Of a DNA stretch of 44,569 nucleotides, positions 25,677 to 35,267 are shown one piece after another. Position 1 is the first letter of the stretch. Each line of letters starts with the position of its first letter. The notes beneath the pieces were generated by a model. The model was not told the DNA's origin, did not search any database, and saw nothing but the letters and a program-made list of their open reading frames with translations. The DNA is from Defluviicoccus sp. bin129 (GTDB lineage: Bacteria; Pseudomonadota; Alphaproteobacteria; MPNO01). The stretch is from NCBI GenBank assembly GCA_002239065.1, contig MPNO01000038.1:1-44569 (forward strand). Direction: 5' to 3'. The position numbers and the translations under genes are program-made.

Positions 25677-26990
25677 ATGGAGTGGTGGTTCTACCTCGTT
25701 TGCTTCTTCGGCGGGCTCGGCGCGCTGCTGCTCGCGGGGATCCCGGTGGCGGTCGCCTTCATGCTGGTCAACCTGGTCGGCGTCTACGTGTTCTGGGGCG
25801 GCGCGATCGGGCTCAACCAGCTCATCCTGTCGATCGACTCGTCGGTCTCGACCTTCGTCCTGGTGCCGCTGCCGATGTTCATCCTGATGGGCACGGTGAT
25901 GTTCCATTCGGGCGTCGCATACAAGATGATCGACGTGCTCGACCAGTGGCTCGGCCGCATCGCCGGGCGGCTGGCGGTGCTGGCGGTCGGCGCGGGCGCC
26001 CTGTTCGCCACCCTTACCGGCGTGGCGATGGGGAGCGTCGCCATGCTGGGCTCGACGCTGGCCCCCGACATGGAGCGCCGGGGCTACGCGAAGTCGATGT
26101 CGCTCGGCCCGATCCTCGCGAGCGGCAGCCTGGCGATCATGATCCCGCCGAGCGCGCTGGCCGTGATCCTGGCGAGCCTCGGGCGGTTCTCGGTCGGCAA
26201 GCTGCTGATCGCCATCATCGTGCCGGGGCTGCTGCTGGCGCTGATCTACGTCGCCTACATCGTCATCCGCTGCCACCTGCAGCCGTCGCTCGCGCCGGCC
26301 TATTCGGTGGAGCCGACGCCGCTGCCGCGCCGCCTCGCGGACACCGCCCGCTACGTGCTGCCGCCGGTCTCGGTGATCCTGCTGGTGATCGGCACGATCT
26401 TCCTCGGCATCGCGACCCCGACCGAGGCCGCGGCGGTCGGCGCGCTTCTCAGCTTCGCCGTCGCCGCGCTCTACGGCCGGCTGACCCGGGAGGTGATCCA
26501 GAAGGCGGTCGGCTCGGCGACCTCGCTCTCGGTGATGGTGCTGCTGATCCTCACCGGCTCGGCCGCCTTCGGCCAGCTGCTCAGCTTCTCCGGCGTCACC
26601 CCGGCGATCACCCGGCTCGCCACCGACCTGCCGGTCCACCCGATCGTCATCCTGATCCTGATGCAGCTCGCGGTGATTTTCCTCGGAATGTTCATCGAGC
26701 AGACCTCGATCGTCATGGTGACCATCCCGATTTTCATGCCGATCGTCGGCGCGATGGGCTGGGACCCGGTCTGGTTCGGCGCCATCATGGTGCTGAACCT
26801 GGAGATGGCGACGATCTCGCCCCCCTTCGGCCTGTCGCTGTTCGTGATGAAGGGAATCGCCTCGCCGTCGACGACGATGAACGACGTCTACCGCGCGGCG
26901 CTCCCCTTCGTCGGCCTCAACCTGATCGTCATGGCGGTGATGATCGCCTTCCCCGGCACCGTGCTCTGGCTCCCCGGGCTGATGGAATAG
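25677..26990 (+). CDS. dctM: TRAP transporter large permease (DctM)
   Basis: This 437-residue polytopic membrane protein is the DctM transport subunit. It shows LVPLPMFILMGTVMFHSG, TLTGVAMGSVAMLGSTLAPDM and ISPPFGLSLFVMKGIA in the usual positions. It completes a dctPQM set and converges with the arylsulfotransferase-like gene after 12 bp. Confidence 0.93.
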   Translation: MEWWFYLVCFFGGLGALLLAGIPVAVAFMLVNLVGVYVFWGGAIGLNQLILSIDSSVSTFVLVPLPMFILMGTVMFHSGVAYKMIDVLDQWLGRIAGRLAVLAVGAGALFATLTGVAMGSVAMLGSTLAPDMERRGYAKSMSLGPILASGSLAIMIPPSALAVILASLGRFSVGKLLIAIIVPGLLLALIYVAYIVIRCHLQPSLAPAYSVEPTPLPRRLADTARYVLPPVSVILLVIGTIFLGIATPTEAAAVGALLSFAVAALYGRLTREVIQKAVGSATSLSVMVLLILTGSAAFGQLLSFSGVTPAITRLATDLPVHPIVILILMQLAVIFLGMFIEQTSIVMVTIPIFMPIVGAMGWDPVWFGAIMVLNLEMATISPPFGLSLFVMKGIASPSTTMNDVYRAALPFVGLNLIVMAVMIAFPGTVLWLPGLME

Positions 26991-27002
26991 GGGCGGGCCG
27001 CC

Positions 27003-28556
27003 TCATTCGGGCTGCCTGCCGAAATCGGGGAAGTGCTCGGCGCGGAACGAGGACAGCGCCGCCGGGTCGTCGGCGGCAGCGTCGTCGACGATCAGTTCGA
27101 ACACGATCTCGCCTTCCGCCCCCGGCGTGACCTCGATCAGCCGCGCGAGGCAGTGTCCCTGGAAGACCTTGCCCGACGGCACGCCGTCGACCGTGCAGAC
27201 CCCGCCATAGTCGATGAAGATGTTGCCGGTCCCGGGCAGCCGGCAGACGCCGCTCTGAAAGGCCGAATAGGTTCCGTCCTCGTCTCGTCCGCGGCACCAG
27301 ACCTGGCGCACGGTCCGGGCATCGGTATCCACCGCGAACTCGACCGCCCGGCTGTAGCTCGCGGCGCCGTCCATCTTCGGATCGGGCGGGGTGGCGCGCT
27401 CGTTGCCGTTGTCGAAGCAGAGGATCGTGCCCCCCGGCCCCATCGAGCAGTCGTGCTGGTGGTACTGCCATTCGAGCCCGTCTTCCGGGCTGAGCAGCTT
27501 GTCCGACCAGGGCGCGCGCCAGTTGGCCGGGGTGCCGAGGATCCACTCCAGCGCTCCGGTCGCCCGGTCGATGCCGATCATGCAGTCCTGGTGGCGCACC
27601 GAGGCGACGATGCACCCGGCATCGGCGTCATAGGCGAGCCCGTTGAGGTGGCTCCAGTCGCAGGTATCGGGAAAGCCGCGATGCACCCAGTAGGCGGCGC
27701 GGCTGCCGTAGCACACCCGGCGCGCATCCAGCAGGTCGAGCAGGCGGTACTCGTTGACCACCGTGCCGTCGCGCGCGAACTCGACGATCACGTCGCCGAC
27801 CACCCGCGCCGTCCCGGTCTCGCCGTCGGGCTCGTGTTCCTTGAGCGGGAAACCGTCGATCTCGCGGATCTCCATGCTGCACGCCAGGATGTTCCCCGAC
27901 GGCAGCTCGATGACCGCGTGGTGGAACATCCCGGCCGCCACCGGGACCGCGCCCGCGGGGGGCGTCTTCCCCTCCCAGCGCCCTTCGGCGTACCACTCCG
28001 CCACGGTGTCGCCCAGCAGGTCGATCTCGCAGATCCGCCCGTCGGCGACGTAGAGGATGTTGCCGTTGGCGAGCCGGCGCACGTCGCCGACCGCCTCGTC
28101 GATGCCGTAATACCAGGCGATCCCGCCGTCCCGATCGATCGCGACGACGAGACCGAAATCCTCGTGATGTTCGGAGGCCGGGGAATGGCGGATATTGAAC
28201 AGCATCGCGCCCGGCTCGCGCCTGTCGGCCAGGCAGGTCTTCACCGCGACGGGCGGAAAGCCGGCCGGGAGCCGCGGCGCGGTGAAGGCGAGCGGCGCGG
28301 GCGCCGCGATCCGGTCTCCCCGCGAATCCTCGGCCGCCACCGAGACGGTGCAGGACTCGCCCGGCCGGATGCCGACCACCGGCACGCGGTGCCGGGTCTC
28401 CGCCGCGGCGTCCGACGGGGCCCGCCATTTGCGGTCCGAAGCCGATACCTCGACGATCGCCCGCGACGGCGTGTCGGTGGCGAATTCCACGACGGCGGCG
28501 AGCGGAACCCGCATGTTCGGGTTGGCCGCGACGGTCGGGCCGGATGTGAACTTCAT
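27003..28556 (-). CDS. Arylsulfotransferase (ASST)-like protein
   Basis: This 517-residue protein has a small N-terminal beta domain (about residues 1-100) followed by a propeller with the ASST pattern: FHHAVIELPSGNILACSMEI, DWSHLNGLAYDADAG, RHQDCMIGIDRATGALEWIL and YQHDCSMGPGGTILCFDNGN. Bacterial ASST enzymes transfer sulfate between phenols using an active-site histidine. No signal peptide is evident, whereas classical ASSTs are periplasmic. GGGGAGAAAGC precedes ATG 28556. It is divergent from the TctC gene. Confidence 0.8.
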   Translation of the reverse strand: MKFTSGPTVAANPNMRVPLAAVVEFATDTPSRAIVEVSASDRKWRAPSDAAAETRHRVPVVGIRPGESCTVSVAAEDSRGDRIAAPAPLAFTAPRLPAGFPPVAVKTCLADRREPGAMLFNIRHSPASEHHEDFGLVVAIDRDGGIAWYYGIDEAVGDVRRLANGNILYVADGRICEIDLLGDTVAEWYAEGRWEGKTPPAGAVPVAAGMFHHAVIELPSGNILACSMEIREIDGFPLKEHEPDGETGTARVVGDVIVEFARDGTVVNEYRLLDLLDARRVCYGSRAAYWVHRGFPDTCDWSHLNGLAYDADAGCIVASVRHQDCMIGIDRATGALEWILGTPANWRAPWSDKLLSPEDGLEWQYHQHDCSMGPGGTILCFDNGNERATPPDPKMDGAASYSRAVEFAVDTDARTVRQVWCRGRDEDGTYSAFQSGVCRLPGTGNIFIDYGGVCTVDGVPSGKVFQGHCLARLIEVTPGAEGEIVFELIVDDAAADDPAALSSFRAEHFPDFGRQPE

Positions 28557-28669
28557 GCTTTCTCCCCTGTCGGCGGGCTCGCCGGCGGCGGTTCCCGCGA
28601 TCCCCTTAGCGCTGGCGGGGCAATGGTGCCAAAATGCCCCGCTGAGCACAAAATATCGGGGGATGGCCG

Positions 28670-29746
28670 ATGGCACATCGATTTCTGGCGGCGCTCGCCG
28701 CGGCAATGCTGGCCTGTTCGGGCGGCGCGGCGCAGGCGGACGACTATTTCGACGGCAAGACGATCACCGTCCTCAGCCCGGTGCCGGGCGGCAGCGGGCT
28801 CGACCGGCTGACCCGCGCGTTCGTCAGGCACTGGCCGAAGCACATCCCGGGCGAGCCGAAGGTGATCGTGAAGAACATGCCCGGCGCGGGCGGCGCCAAG
28901 GCGCTGAACTTCCTGCAGGAGCGCGCCCGGCCCGACGGGTTGACGCTGTATCTCGGCCCCTGGGCGGCGCCCGGCATCATCGCCGGCGACCCGGCGCTGC
29001 GCTACGTGCCGGAAGAGCTGGTGATGATCGGCGCCGGCGGTCTCGACCGGGTCACGCTGATGCGCACCGACGTCGCGCCGGGAATCAGGAAATCGGCCGA
29101 CGTGATGAAGGTCAAATCGTTCAATGTCGGCGGGCGCCGCCCGGACCAGATGCTGGACTTCCTCGGCAACCTCTCGATGGAGATGATCGGCGCCAACTAC
29201 CGCTTCATCGGCGGCTATCGCGGCATGGCCAAGATCCGCCCGGCCTTCATGTCCAACGAGGTGCAGGCCGCCAACAGCGGCAGCATCGGCTACTACATAT
29301 TCTTCAAGGACACCATGCTGAAGGACGGCTCGGCGATCGCGCTGTGGTCGCACCCGAACTTCGACGAGGGCGGGAATATCGTCAAGGCGACATCCTTCCC
29401 GGGCGTGCCGAGCTTCGAGGAGGTCTACGAGGAGGTGCACGGGAAGATGCCGGGCGGCCCCCTGTGGAAGACCTACAAGTGGTACTCCATGGCGCTCAGC
29501 AACGCGACCATGACCGTGTTCGCCCCGCCGAAATCGCCCGGTGAAGCCGCCGATATCCTGCGCGCGGCCTACCAGGCGGCGGCGAAGGACCCGGCCTATG
29601 TCGGCCCGGAGACCAAGCGCCTCGGCGGCACGGGGGTCAACTTCGTCAGCACCGAGGACGCGCTCAAGATCCAGTCGACGTTTCGCAACGTCGATGACGA
29701 AATCCTGGCGACGCTGAAGAGGGTGAGCAAGATCGGCCAGAACTGA
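28670..29746 (+). CDS. tctC: Tripartite tricarboxylate transporter receptor (TctC/Bug family)
   Basis: This 358-residue protein has a signal peptide (FLAALAAAMLACSGGAAQA, with a possible lipobox at MLAC). The Bug-family start ITVLSPVPGGSGLDRLTRAF and VIVKNMPGAGGAKALNFL follow. It would bind an organic acid in the periplasm. The membrane components are encoded convergently just downstream, so they are neighbours but not one operon. Confidence 0.88.
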   Translation: MAHRFLAALAAAMLACSGGAAQADDYFDGKTITVLSPVPGGSGLDRLTRAFVRHWPKHIPGEPKVIVKNMPGAGGAKALNFLQERARPDGLTLYLGPWAAPGIIAGDPALRYVPEELVMIGAGGLDRVTLMRTDVAPGIRKSADVMKVKSFNVGGRRPDQMLDFLGNLSMEMIGANYRFIGGYRGMAKIRPAFMSNEVQAANSGSIGYYIFFKDTMLKDGSAIALWSHPNFDEGGNIVKATSFPGVPSFEEVYEEVHGKMPGGPLWKTYKWYSMALSNATMTVFAPPKSPGEAADILRAAYQAAAKDPAYVGPETKRLGGTGVNFVSTEDALKIQSTFRNVDDEILATLKRVSKIGQN

Positions 29747-29762
29747 GGCATAGCCCTCGGGC

Positions 29763-29785
29763 GGCGGGGCCCGCGCGGCCCCGCC
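29763..29785. terminator. Hairpin between convergent tctC and tctAB
   Basis: GGCGGGGCC (29763-29771) pairs with GGCCCCGCC (29777-29785) over a 5-base loop. It lies in the 57-bp gap between two convergent genes and may end transcription from both sides, although neither side has a long U tail. Confidence 0.4.
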
Positions 29786-29803
29786 GGTCTCCGGCAAGCG
29801 GGA

Positions 29804-31783
29804 TCAGCCGAACAGCAGCGGCTGGTGCCAGAAGACGTTCATCACCTTGCCGTAGAACAGGTACAGGAACGCCCAGCCGACCGCCGCGTAGCCGAGAGAC
29901 ACGGCCCAGCCGTACCCGCCCCAGCGCCACAGATAGGCCGCGACGAACAGCGGCAGGGCCACCATCTGGCCGAACAGGTAGCCGACCGCGAGCAGGGCGA
30001 TCAGGTAGCCGAAGAAGATGCACGCCTTGCCGAGCACCGCGTTCCCGGCATCGGCGGCGGCCAGGACCCGCAAGCCCCCGGCCTTCCCCGCCGCGTCGCG
30101 CAGCGCCCGGCCCTCGATGCACAGCACGGCGAGCGACAGCGCCGCCGCCGGGACCGCCGCGGTCAGCGGGAACTGGCGCACCATGGCGGGCCAGGCCAGG
30201 GACTCGACCGCGGCCCAGGCGAACAGCGCCGTCATCGCCGCCGCGAGCGGAACCGAAACGGTGAGATTGCGTTCCGTCCCCTCGCCGATGGCCGGCGCAT
30301 CCGGCCGGCGCCTCGCTGTCGCGTATCGATAGGCGGACAACGCCAGCGTCAGGACCACCAGGGCGGCGATCACCAGGACGATCGGCCGGCCGAGCCAGCC
30401 CGCGCCCGCATGGACCCGCATGCTGATGTGGAAGGCGTTTTCGAGGATCGGCCCGAGGATCAGGGCGAGAACCAGCGGCGGCCTGGGCCAGCCGCCGCGC
30501 TTCATGACGAAGCCGACGATCCCGAGCGTCAGGCAGGCGATCCAGTCGCCCATCGACGCCCCGCCGAGCCACGCCCCCATGAACACGAACAGGATCACCC
30601 CGGGGACGATCAGATGGCCCCGGATGAAGGCGACCTTGGCGACCTGGTTGCTCCAGACCATCAGCAGCCCGGCGACCAGGATGTTGGCGATGACGATGGT
30701 CCAGATCATGCTGAAGGTGAGGTCGAGCTTGTCGGTCAGCATTTCCGGGCCCGGCTTGAGACCCTGGATCAGCAGCGCCCCCATCAGGATGGCGGTGCCG
30801 AGGCTGCCCGGAATGCCGAACGCCACCATGGGCAGGAGGGCGCCGCCCCGGGTGGCGTTGTTGGCGGCTTCCGGGGCGATCACGCCGCGCACGTCGCCGC
30901 GCCCGAACATCGATGCGTCCTTGGCCGACTGCACGGCGTGCCCGTAGGCGAACCAGTCGACCACCGCCGCGCCCAGCCCCGGCAGCATGCCCACATAGGT
31001 GCCGAGCGCCGCGCAGCGGAGCGTCAGCCACCAGTGCCGGAAGGCGTCCTTGATTCCCTCCAGCATGCCGCCGCCCTGGGTCTGCTCCCTGGGAATGCGG
31101 GCGATCGAGGAATCGCGGATCGCGAGCTCCATCAGCTCGGGGATCGCGAACAGGCCGAGCACCACCGGGATCAGCGGCAGCCCGTCGAGCAGATAGGTGG
31201 TTCCCATCCAGTAGCGCGGGATCGCCGCCATTTCGGCATAGCCGATCATCGATATCATCAGCCCGAGCAGGGCCACGATCAGCCCCTTGAGGATCGAGCC
31301 GCCGCTGAGCGAGCCCACCATGGCGAGCCCGAGCACGCCCAGCATCAGCAATTCGGGCGACCCGAAGGCGAGGATGATGGGGAGCACCAGGGGGATCGAC
31401 ACCGCGAGGATCAGCGCGCCGAACACCCCGCCGAAGGCGGAAACCGTGAACGCGGCGCCGAACGCCCGGGCGGCCTTGCCCTGCTGCGCCATCGGGTAGC
31501 CGTCGAGGATCGTCGCCTGCGATGCCGCGGTGCCGGGGATTCCCAGCATGACCGAGGCGATGGTGTCGCTGGTCGAGGTCACCGCGAACATGCCGAGCAG
31601 CAGCGCGAAGGCGGAGACCGGGTCCATCCCGTAGGTGAAGGGCAGCAGGATCACCAGGCCGATGATGCCGCCGAGCCCGGGGACCGCGCCGAGCCAGATA
31701 CCGAGCAGGACGCCGAGCACCAGGAAGCCGATCGCCGGCCACTGGAACACCAGCAACAGGCCATCCAGCACGGCCTCCATCAT
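29804..31783 (-). CDS. tctA: Fused TctA-TctB tripartite tricarboxylate transporter membrane protein
   Basis: This 659-residue polytopic protein has residues 1 to about 500 as a TctA permease: GAVPGLGGIIGLVILLPFTYGMDP, MLGIPGTAASQATILDGYPMA, GMLPGLGAAVVDWFAYGHA and FGIPGSLGTAILMGALLIQG, quoted only in part. Residues after about 510 form four or so extra helices resembling TctB. A single chain thus replaces the usual tctA and tctB genes. Two adjacent ATGs start the frame. The receptor gene tctC is encoded convergently. Confidence 0.87.
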   Translation of the reverse strand: MMEAVLDGLLLVFQWPAIGFLVLGVLLGIWLGAVPGLGGIIGLVILLPFTYGMDPVSAFALLLGMFAVTSTSDTIASVMLGIPGTAASQATILDGYPMAQQGKAARAFGAAFTVSAFGGVFGALILAVSIPLVLPIILAFGSPELLMLGVLGLAMVGSLSGGSILKGLIVALLGLMISMIGYAEMAAIPRYWMGTTYLLDGLPLIPVVLGLFAIPELMELAIRDSSIARIPREQTQGGGMLEGIKDAFRHWWLTLRCAALGTYVGMLPGLGAAVVDWFAYGHAVQSAKDASMFGRGDVRGVIAPEAANNATRGGALLPMVAFGIPGSLGTAILMGALLIQGLKPGPEMLTDKLDLTFSMIWTIVIANILVAGLLMVWSNQVAKVAFIRGHLIVPGVILFVFMGAWLGGASMGDWIACLTLGIVGFVMKRGGWPRPPLVLALILGPILENAFHISMRVHAGAGWLGRPIVLVIAALVVLTLALSAYRYATARRRPDAPAIGEGTERNLTVSVPLAAAMTALFAWAAVESLAWPAMVRQFPLTAAVPAAALSLAVLCIEGRALRDAAGKAGGLRVLAAADAGNAVLGKACIFFGYLIALLAVGYLFGQMVALPLFVAAYLWRWGGYGWAVSLGYAAVGWAFLYLFYGKVMNVFWHQPLLFG

Positions 31784-31856
31784 CGGCCGCGCCCCAGCTT
31801 GGCGCGCGCGTCCGGGTGGCGGTTCTCGTCGGGACCGGGCAAGGGACGGCCGGCCT

Positions 31857-32378
31857 TCAGACGGGGATCAGGTCGTCGATCGCGGCCGTGTAGCTGTCCC
31901 GCGCCGCCGCGCCGAAACAGGCGAACACCACCCGCCCCGGCGCGCCGCCGCCGGCCAGCCGGTCCCGGGTCTCGGTCACCGCGATGCGGGTCGCCGCTTC
32001 CAGCGGGTAGCCGTAGACCCCGGTACTGATGGCCGGGAACGCGATCGAGGCGAGCCCCAAATCTCCGGCGATCTCGAAGCAGCGGCGGTAGCAGCTTGCC
32101 AGGAGTTCGGGCTCGCCCTGGCCGCCGCCCTGCCAGACCGGACCGACGGTGTGGATCACGTACCGGGCGGGCAGGTCGTATCCGCCGGTCGCCCTGGCAT
32201 CGCCCGTCTCGCAGCCGCCGAGCGTGCGGCACTCCTCCAGCAGGCGGGGCCCGGCGGCGCGGTGGATGGCGCCGTCGACCCCGCCGCCGCCCAGGAGCGC
32301 GGTGTTGGCCGCGTTGACGATTGCGTCCACCGCGAGCGTGGTGATGTCGCCCTCGAAGATTTCCACCCGTTCGCGCAT
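31857..32378 (-). CDS. Macro domain protein (ADP-ribose/O-acetyl-ADP-ribose hydrolase-like)
   Basis: This 173-residue single macro domain has [20 protein letters not shown] near the N-terminus and [15 protein letters not shown] toward the C-terminus, both ADP-ribose-binding loops. It resembles the MacroD/YmdB group, which removes ADP-ribose or acetyl groups. ATG 32378 is supported by the conserved I-x-x-G-D-I-T start that follows. It lies 26 bp downstream of the substrate-binding protein gene, possibly in one transcript. Confidence 0.92.
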   Translation of the reverse strand: MRERVEIFEGDITTLAVDAIVNAANTALLGGGGVDGAIHRAAGPRLLEECRTLGGCETGDARATGGYDLPARYVIHTVGPVWQGGGQGEPELLASCYRRCFEIAGDLGLASIAFPAISTGVYGYPLEAATRIAVTETRDRLAGGGAPGRVVFACFGAAARDSYTAAIDDLIPV

Positions 32379-32404
32379 GCCGCTCGCCGCCGGGCCCCCC
32401 CGCC

Positions 32405-33292
32405 CTATTCCACGGCGTAGAGCAGGCGGTCCGGCGAACGGTGCTCGATATACTGGGCGAGATCCCAGCGATCGACCTGCTCGAAAATCTCCTCGATCAG
32501 CCCGTCGGGAAGCGGCGCCCTGACGAACCGCTCGCCGCGGCTGAAGCGCGCGAAATCCCAGTCCCGATCCGCGAAGGCCTCGGGGATGCAGTGCCGCCAC
32601 GCCGGCAGGTACTTGTCCGTTTCGGCCTCGATCGCCCGTTCCGCCCGGGCGAGCGCGTCGATATAGCCCCTGAGCGCCCGGCGGGGCATGGTTTCGGGCA
32701 CCCACCAGATGGTCATGAACTCGTCCTCGACGATCGCCCGCATGCCGAGCTGCCTGGCCATGTCGATCTGCGGGGGGAGCAGGCTCGCGGCTTCCACCTC
32801 GCCCGAGATCAACGCCTCCAGCCGGGCGGAGAACCCGCCGACATTGAGGCAGTCGATGCGCTCCAGCGGGAGATATTTCTCCAGCCGGTAGGGCACGTTG
32901 AAATGGCTGCCCGCGCGCATGCCGACCGCGATCGGCACGTCCGCCAGATCCTCCGGCGTCCGGATCTCCGAATCGGGGCGGACGAAGATCCCCCAGGGCG
33001 AGACGCCGTAGCAGTCGCGCACCGCCTTGCCCATGCCGGAGGCGGCGTTGCTCACCGTTCCCCACTGGCAGGCGCACTGGATCAGGTTGTCGGCGCCGTT
33101 GTCGGCGAACGGGCGGTCCTGCGGGCGCTCGAAATAGCCCAGCCCCTTCCAGCTCGACTGGGTGCCGCGAAACACCTGCATGTCGAATTCGACGTCGAGC
33201 CCCGCGTCGCGGAAGAAGCCTTCCTCCATGGCGACGAACTCGTTGATGCCCATGCCCTTGGGCGCAACCCGGACGGGAATCGGTTCGGACAT
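32405..33292 (-). CDS. ABC-type substrate-binding-like protein without signal peptide (NMT1/SsuA-like)
   Basis: This 295-residue protein has the NMT1/THI5-like pattern: an early [19 protein letters not shown], later [22 protein letters not shown] and [16 protein letters not shown]. It starts directly with the first strand ([12 protein letters not shown]) and lacks a signal peptide, so it is either cytoplasmic or a ligand-binding enzyme of the same fold. No transporter genes adjoin it. The function is unknown. Confidence 0.7.
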   Translation of the reverse strand: MSEPIPVRVAPKGMGINEFVAMEEGFFRDAGLDVEFDMQVFRGTQSSWKGLGYFERPQDRPFADNGADNLIQCACQWGTVSNAASGMGKAVRDCYGVSPWGIFVRPDSEIRTPEDLADVPIAVGMRAGSHFNVPYRLEKYLPLERIDCLNVGGFSARLEALISGEVEAASLLPPQIDMARQLGMRAIVEDEFMTIWWVPETMPRRALRGYIDALARAERAIEAETDKYLPAWRHCIPEAFADRDWDFARFSRGERFVRAPLPDGLIEEIFEQVDRWDLAQYIEHRSPDRLLYAVE

Positions 33293-33360
33293 CGCTGAAT
33301 CCTCTCACGGTCGATGGGGGAACCGGCCGGAGCGCCCGCCCCGGCCGGTCGCGGGACGCG

Positions 33361-34425
33361 CTACTTCATTTCCTTTTCGAGCCGCATCATGGTGGCCTTG
33401 TGCTTCACCGCCGCTTCGGCGCGGGTCTGCTCGGCCGCCGCCTTGATGAGGTTGTACATCGGCGCGATCTTCGGGTTGCTGCCGAGGATCTTGTCGCCGA
33501 GCGGCTTGGCGCGGCGGAAGAACTCCTCGCGGTCGGCGGCGGAGAAATCGATCACCTCGCCGCCCTCCTTGACCCACTGCTTCTCCCAATGGGTGGTGAT
33601 CTCGATGGCGATCTCCACCGTGGTGTCGGTGAGCTTGGCGCCCTCCTCCCAGATCGCGGTCTGGAGATCCTTGGGCAGCTTCTTGAGCACCGCGAGGCTG
33701 GCATAGGCGCCGACCGGGATATAGCCGCCGGCGGTCCGCGTGAGGTACTTCGCCACGGTGTAGAACTTGGACGGCCCCATGACGATGATCGCGCTGCGCG
33801 CGCCGTCGACCACCCGCCTCTGGATCGACGGGACGACCTGGGAATAGGGGATCGGCACGCCGGCCGCGCCGAAGACCTCCATCAGGGCGATCTCCATCTT
33901 GGTGGCGAGCACGCGGAGCTTCTTCCCCTCGAGGTCGGCCAGCGTGCGGATCGGATCGCGCGAGGAGATCGCGCCCACCCCCGCGCTCCACAGATAGACC
34001 GGCACGATGCCGGCCTCCATGCCGAGCTTGTCCCATTCGGGGCGCACGCTCGGGTGGTTGAGCGTCAGATGCTGGTGCCAGTGCGAATCGAACATGCCGG
34101 GCGCGTCGGGCGCCTGGAAGGCCGGGTTGATGCCCTGGAAGAAGCCCGGCGGGGTGAAGAAAAAGGCCTGGGTGCCGAGCTGGATGCCCTCGAGCTGGCG
34201 CGGGATGATGCCGAGCTGGGCGGCCGGGAAGATCTTGACCTTGAGCTTGCCCGCGGTGCGTTTCTCGAGCGCCGCCTTGAGCAGCTCGGACGAGCGGTGG
34301 TTGGAGTCGTTGATCGTCACGAAGCCGATCTTGATCTCGTAGCTCTTCTGGGCCGAAGCGGGCCAGGCGGCGATCGCCGCGAGGACGCCGGCTGCCGCCA
34401 GCGGGACGCGGGTAAGGTTCCTCAT
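33361..34425 (-). CDS. Orphan TRAP-type substrate-binding protein (DctP)
   Basis: This 354-residue protein has a signal peptide ending near WPASAQ and DctP features [35 protein letters not shown] and [17 protein letters not shown]. No dctQ or dctM genes accompany it, so it must use permeases encoded elsewhere or serve as a sensor-type receptor. It is divergent from the isochorismatase-like gene across a 175-bp promoter region. Confidence 0.87.
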   Translation of the reverse strand: MRNLTRVPLAAAGVLAAIAAWPASAQKSYEIKIGFVTINDSNHRSSELLKAALEKRTAGKLKVKIFPAAQLGIIPRQLEGIQLGTQAFFFTPPGFFQGINPAFQAPDAPGMFDSHWHQHLTLNHPSVRPEWDKLGMEAGIVPVYLWSAGVGAISSRDPIRTLADLEGKKLRVLATKMEIALMEVFGAAGVPIPYSQVVPSIQRRVVDGARSAIIVMGPSKFYTVAKYLTRTAGGYIPVGAYASLAVLKKLPKDLQTAIWEEGAKLTDTTVEIAIEITTHWEKQWVKEGGEVIDFSAADREEFFRRAKPLGDKILGSNPKIAPMYNLIKAAAEQTRAEAAVKHKATMMRLEKEMK

Positions 34426-34600
34426 CGCGCAGTCTCCCTGTGTCGCCGGGGCCGTCCTCCGGTCCCGGACGTTTCTCCCGCCGGGAGTATGACCCCTGCC
34501 GCGGCGCCGGGACAATGCTTGCGTTGGCTCGCCCTGTACCGGCCCGCCCGAAACAGCGTAACGTTCGCCGGTTGCCTGACGGCGCATGGGGGAGGACGCG

Positions 34601-35254
34601 ATGGCGGGACAGACCGGGAAGAGCGACGAGGAATTCTTCGCCGAGCGGGGGTTCGGCCTCAAGATCGGCTTCGGCGAGAGGCCCGCGCTGATCGTGATCG
34701 ACATGCTCAAGGCCTTCACCGATCCCGACCGCATGCTGGGCGCCGACCTCGATGCCGAGATCGGCGCGATCGAGCCGCTGCTCGACGCCGCGCATGAGCG
34801 CGACATCCCGGTGATCTTCTCCACCGTGATCTACGAGGACGACGACCTCAGGGACGCCGGCATCTGGGCGCTCAAGCAGAAGGGGGTGGTCACGCTGAAG
34901 GCGGGCGACGACGGGGTCGAGGTCGATTCGCGGCTCGATTTCCGCCCGGGCGACACGCTGCTGGTCAAGAAATACGCCTCCTGCTTCTACGGCACCGACA
35001 TCGTCTCGCGGCTGATGGCGCATGGCGTGGACACGCTGATCATCACCGGCTGCACCACCTCGGGCTGCGTCCGCGCGACCGCGGTCGACGCCTGCCAGGT
35101 CGGCTTCCGGCCGATGGTGGTGCGCGAGGCGGTGGGCGACCGCTCGCAGGCGGCGCACGACCAGAGCCTGTTCGACCTCAACGCCAAATACGCCGACGTG
35201 GTCTCGCTCGACGAGGCGCTGCAATACCTGTCGACGATCGGCCACAACCGATAG
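34601..35254 (+). CDS. Isochorismatase-like cysteine hydrolase (N-carbamoylsarcosine amidase/ureidoacrylate group)
   Basis: This 217-residue protein has the catalytic triad D34 (ALIVIDML), K124 (LLVKKY) and C156 (TTSGCVRATA). The family hydrolyses amide or carbamoyl groups. ATG 34601 is preferred because GGGGGAGG lies 6-13 bases upstream; an ATG at 34586 is in frame but overlaps that site. The next gene, a PuuE-like deacetylase, follows 13 bp later, suggesting joint degradation of a ureide or similar nitrogen compound. Confidence 0.87.
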   Translation: MAGQTGKSDEEFFAERGFGLKIGFGERPALIVIDMLKAFTDPDRMLGADLDAEIGAIEPLLDAAHERDIPVIFSTVIYEDDDLRDAGIWALKQKGVVTLKAGDDGVEVDSRLDFRPGDTLLVKKYASCFYGTDIVSRLMAHGVDTLIITGCTTSGCVRATAVDACQVGFRPMVVREAVGDRSQAAHDQSLFDLNAKYADVVSLDEALQYLSTIGHNR

Positions 35255-35267
35255 CCCGGGGGACGGC

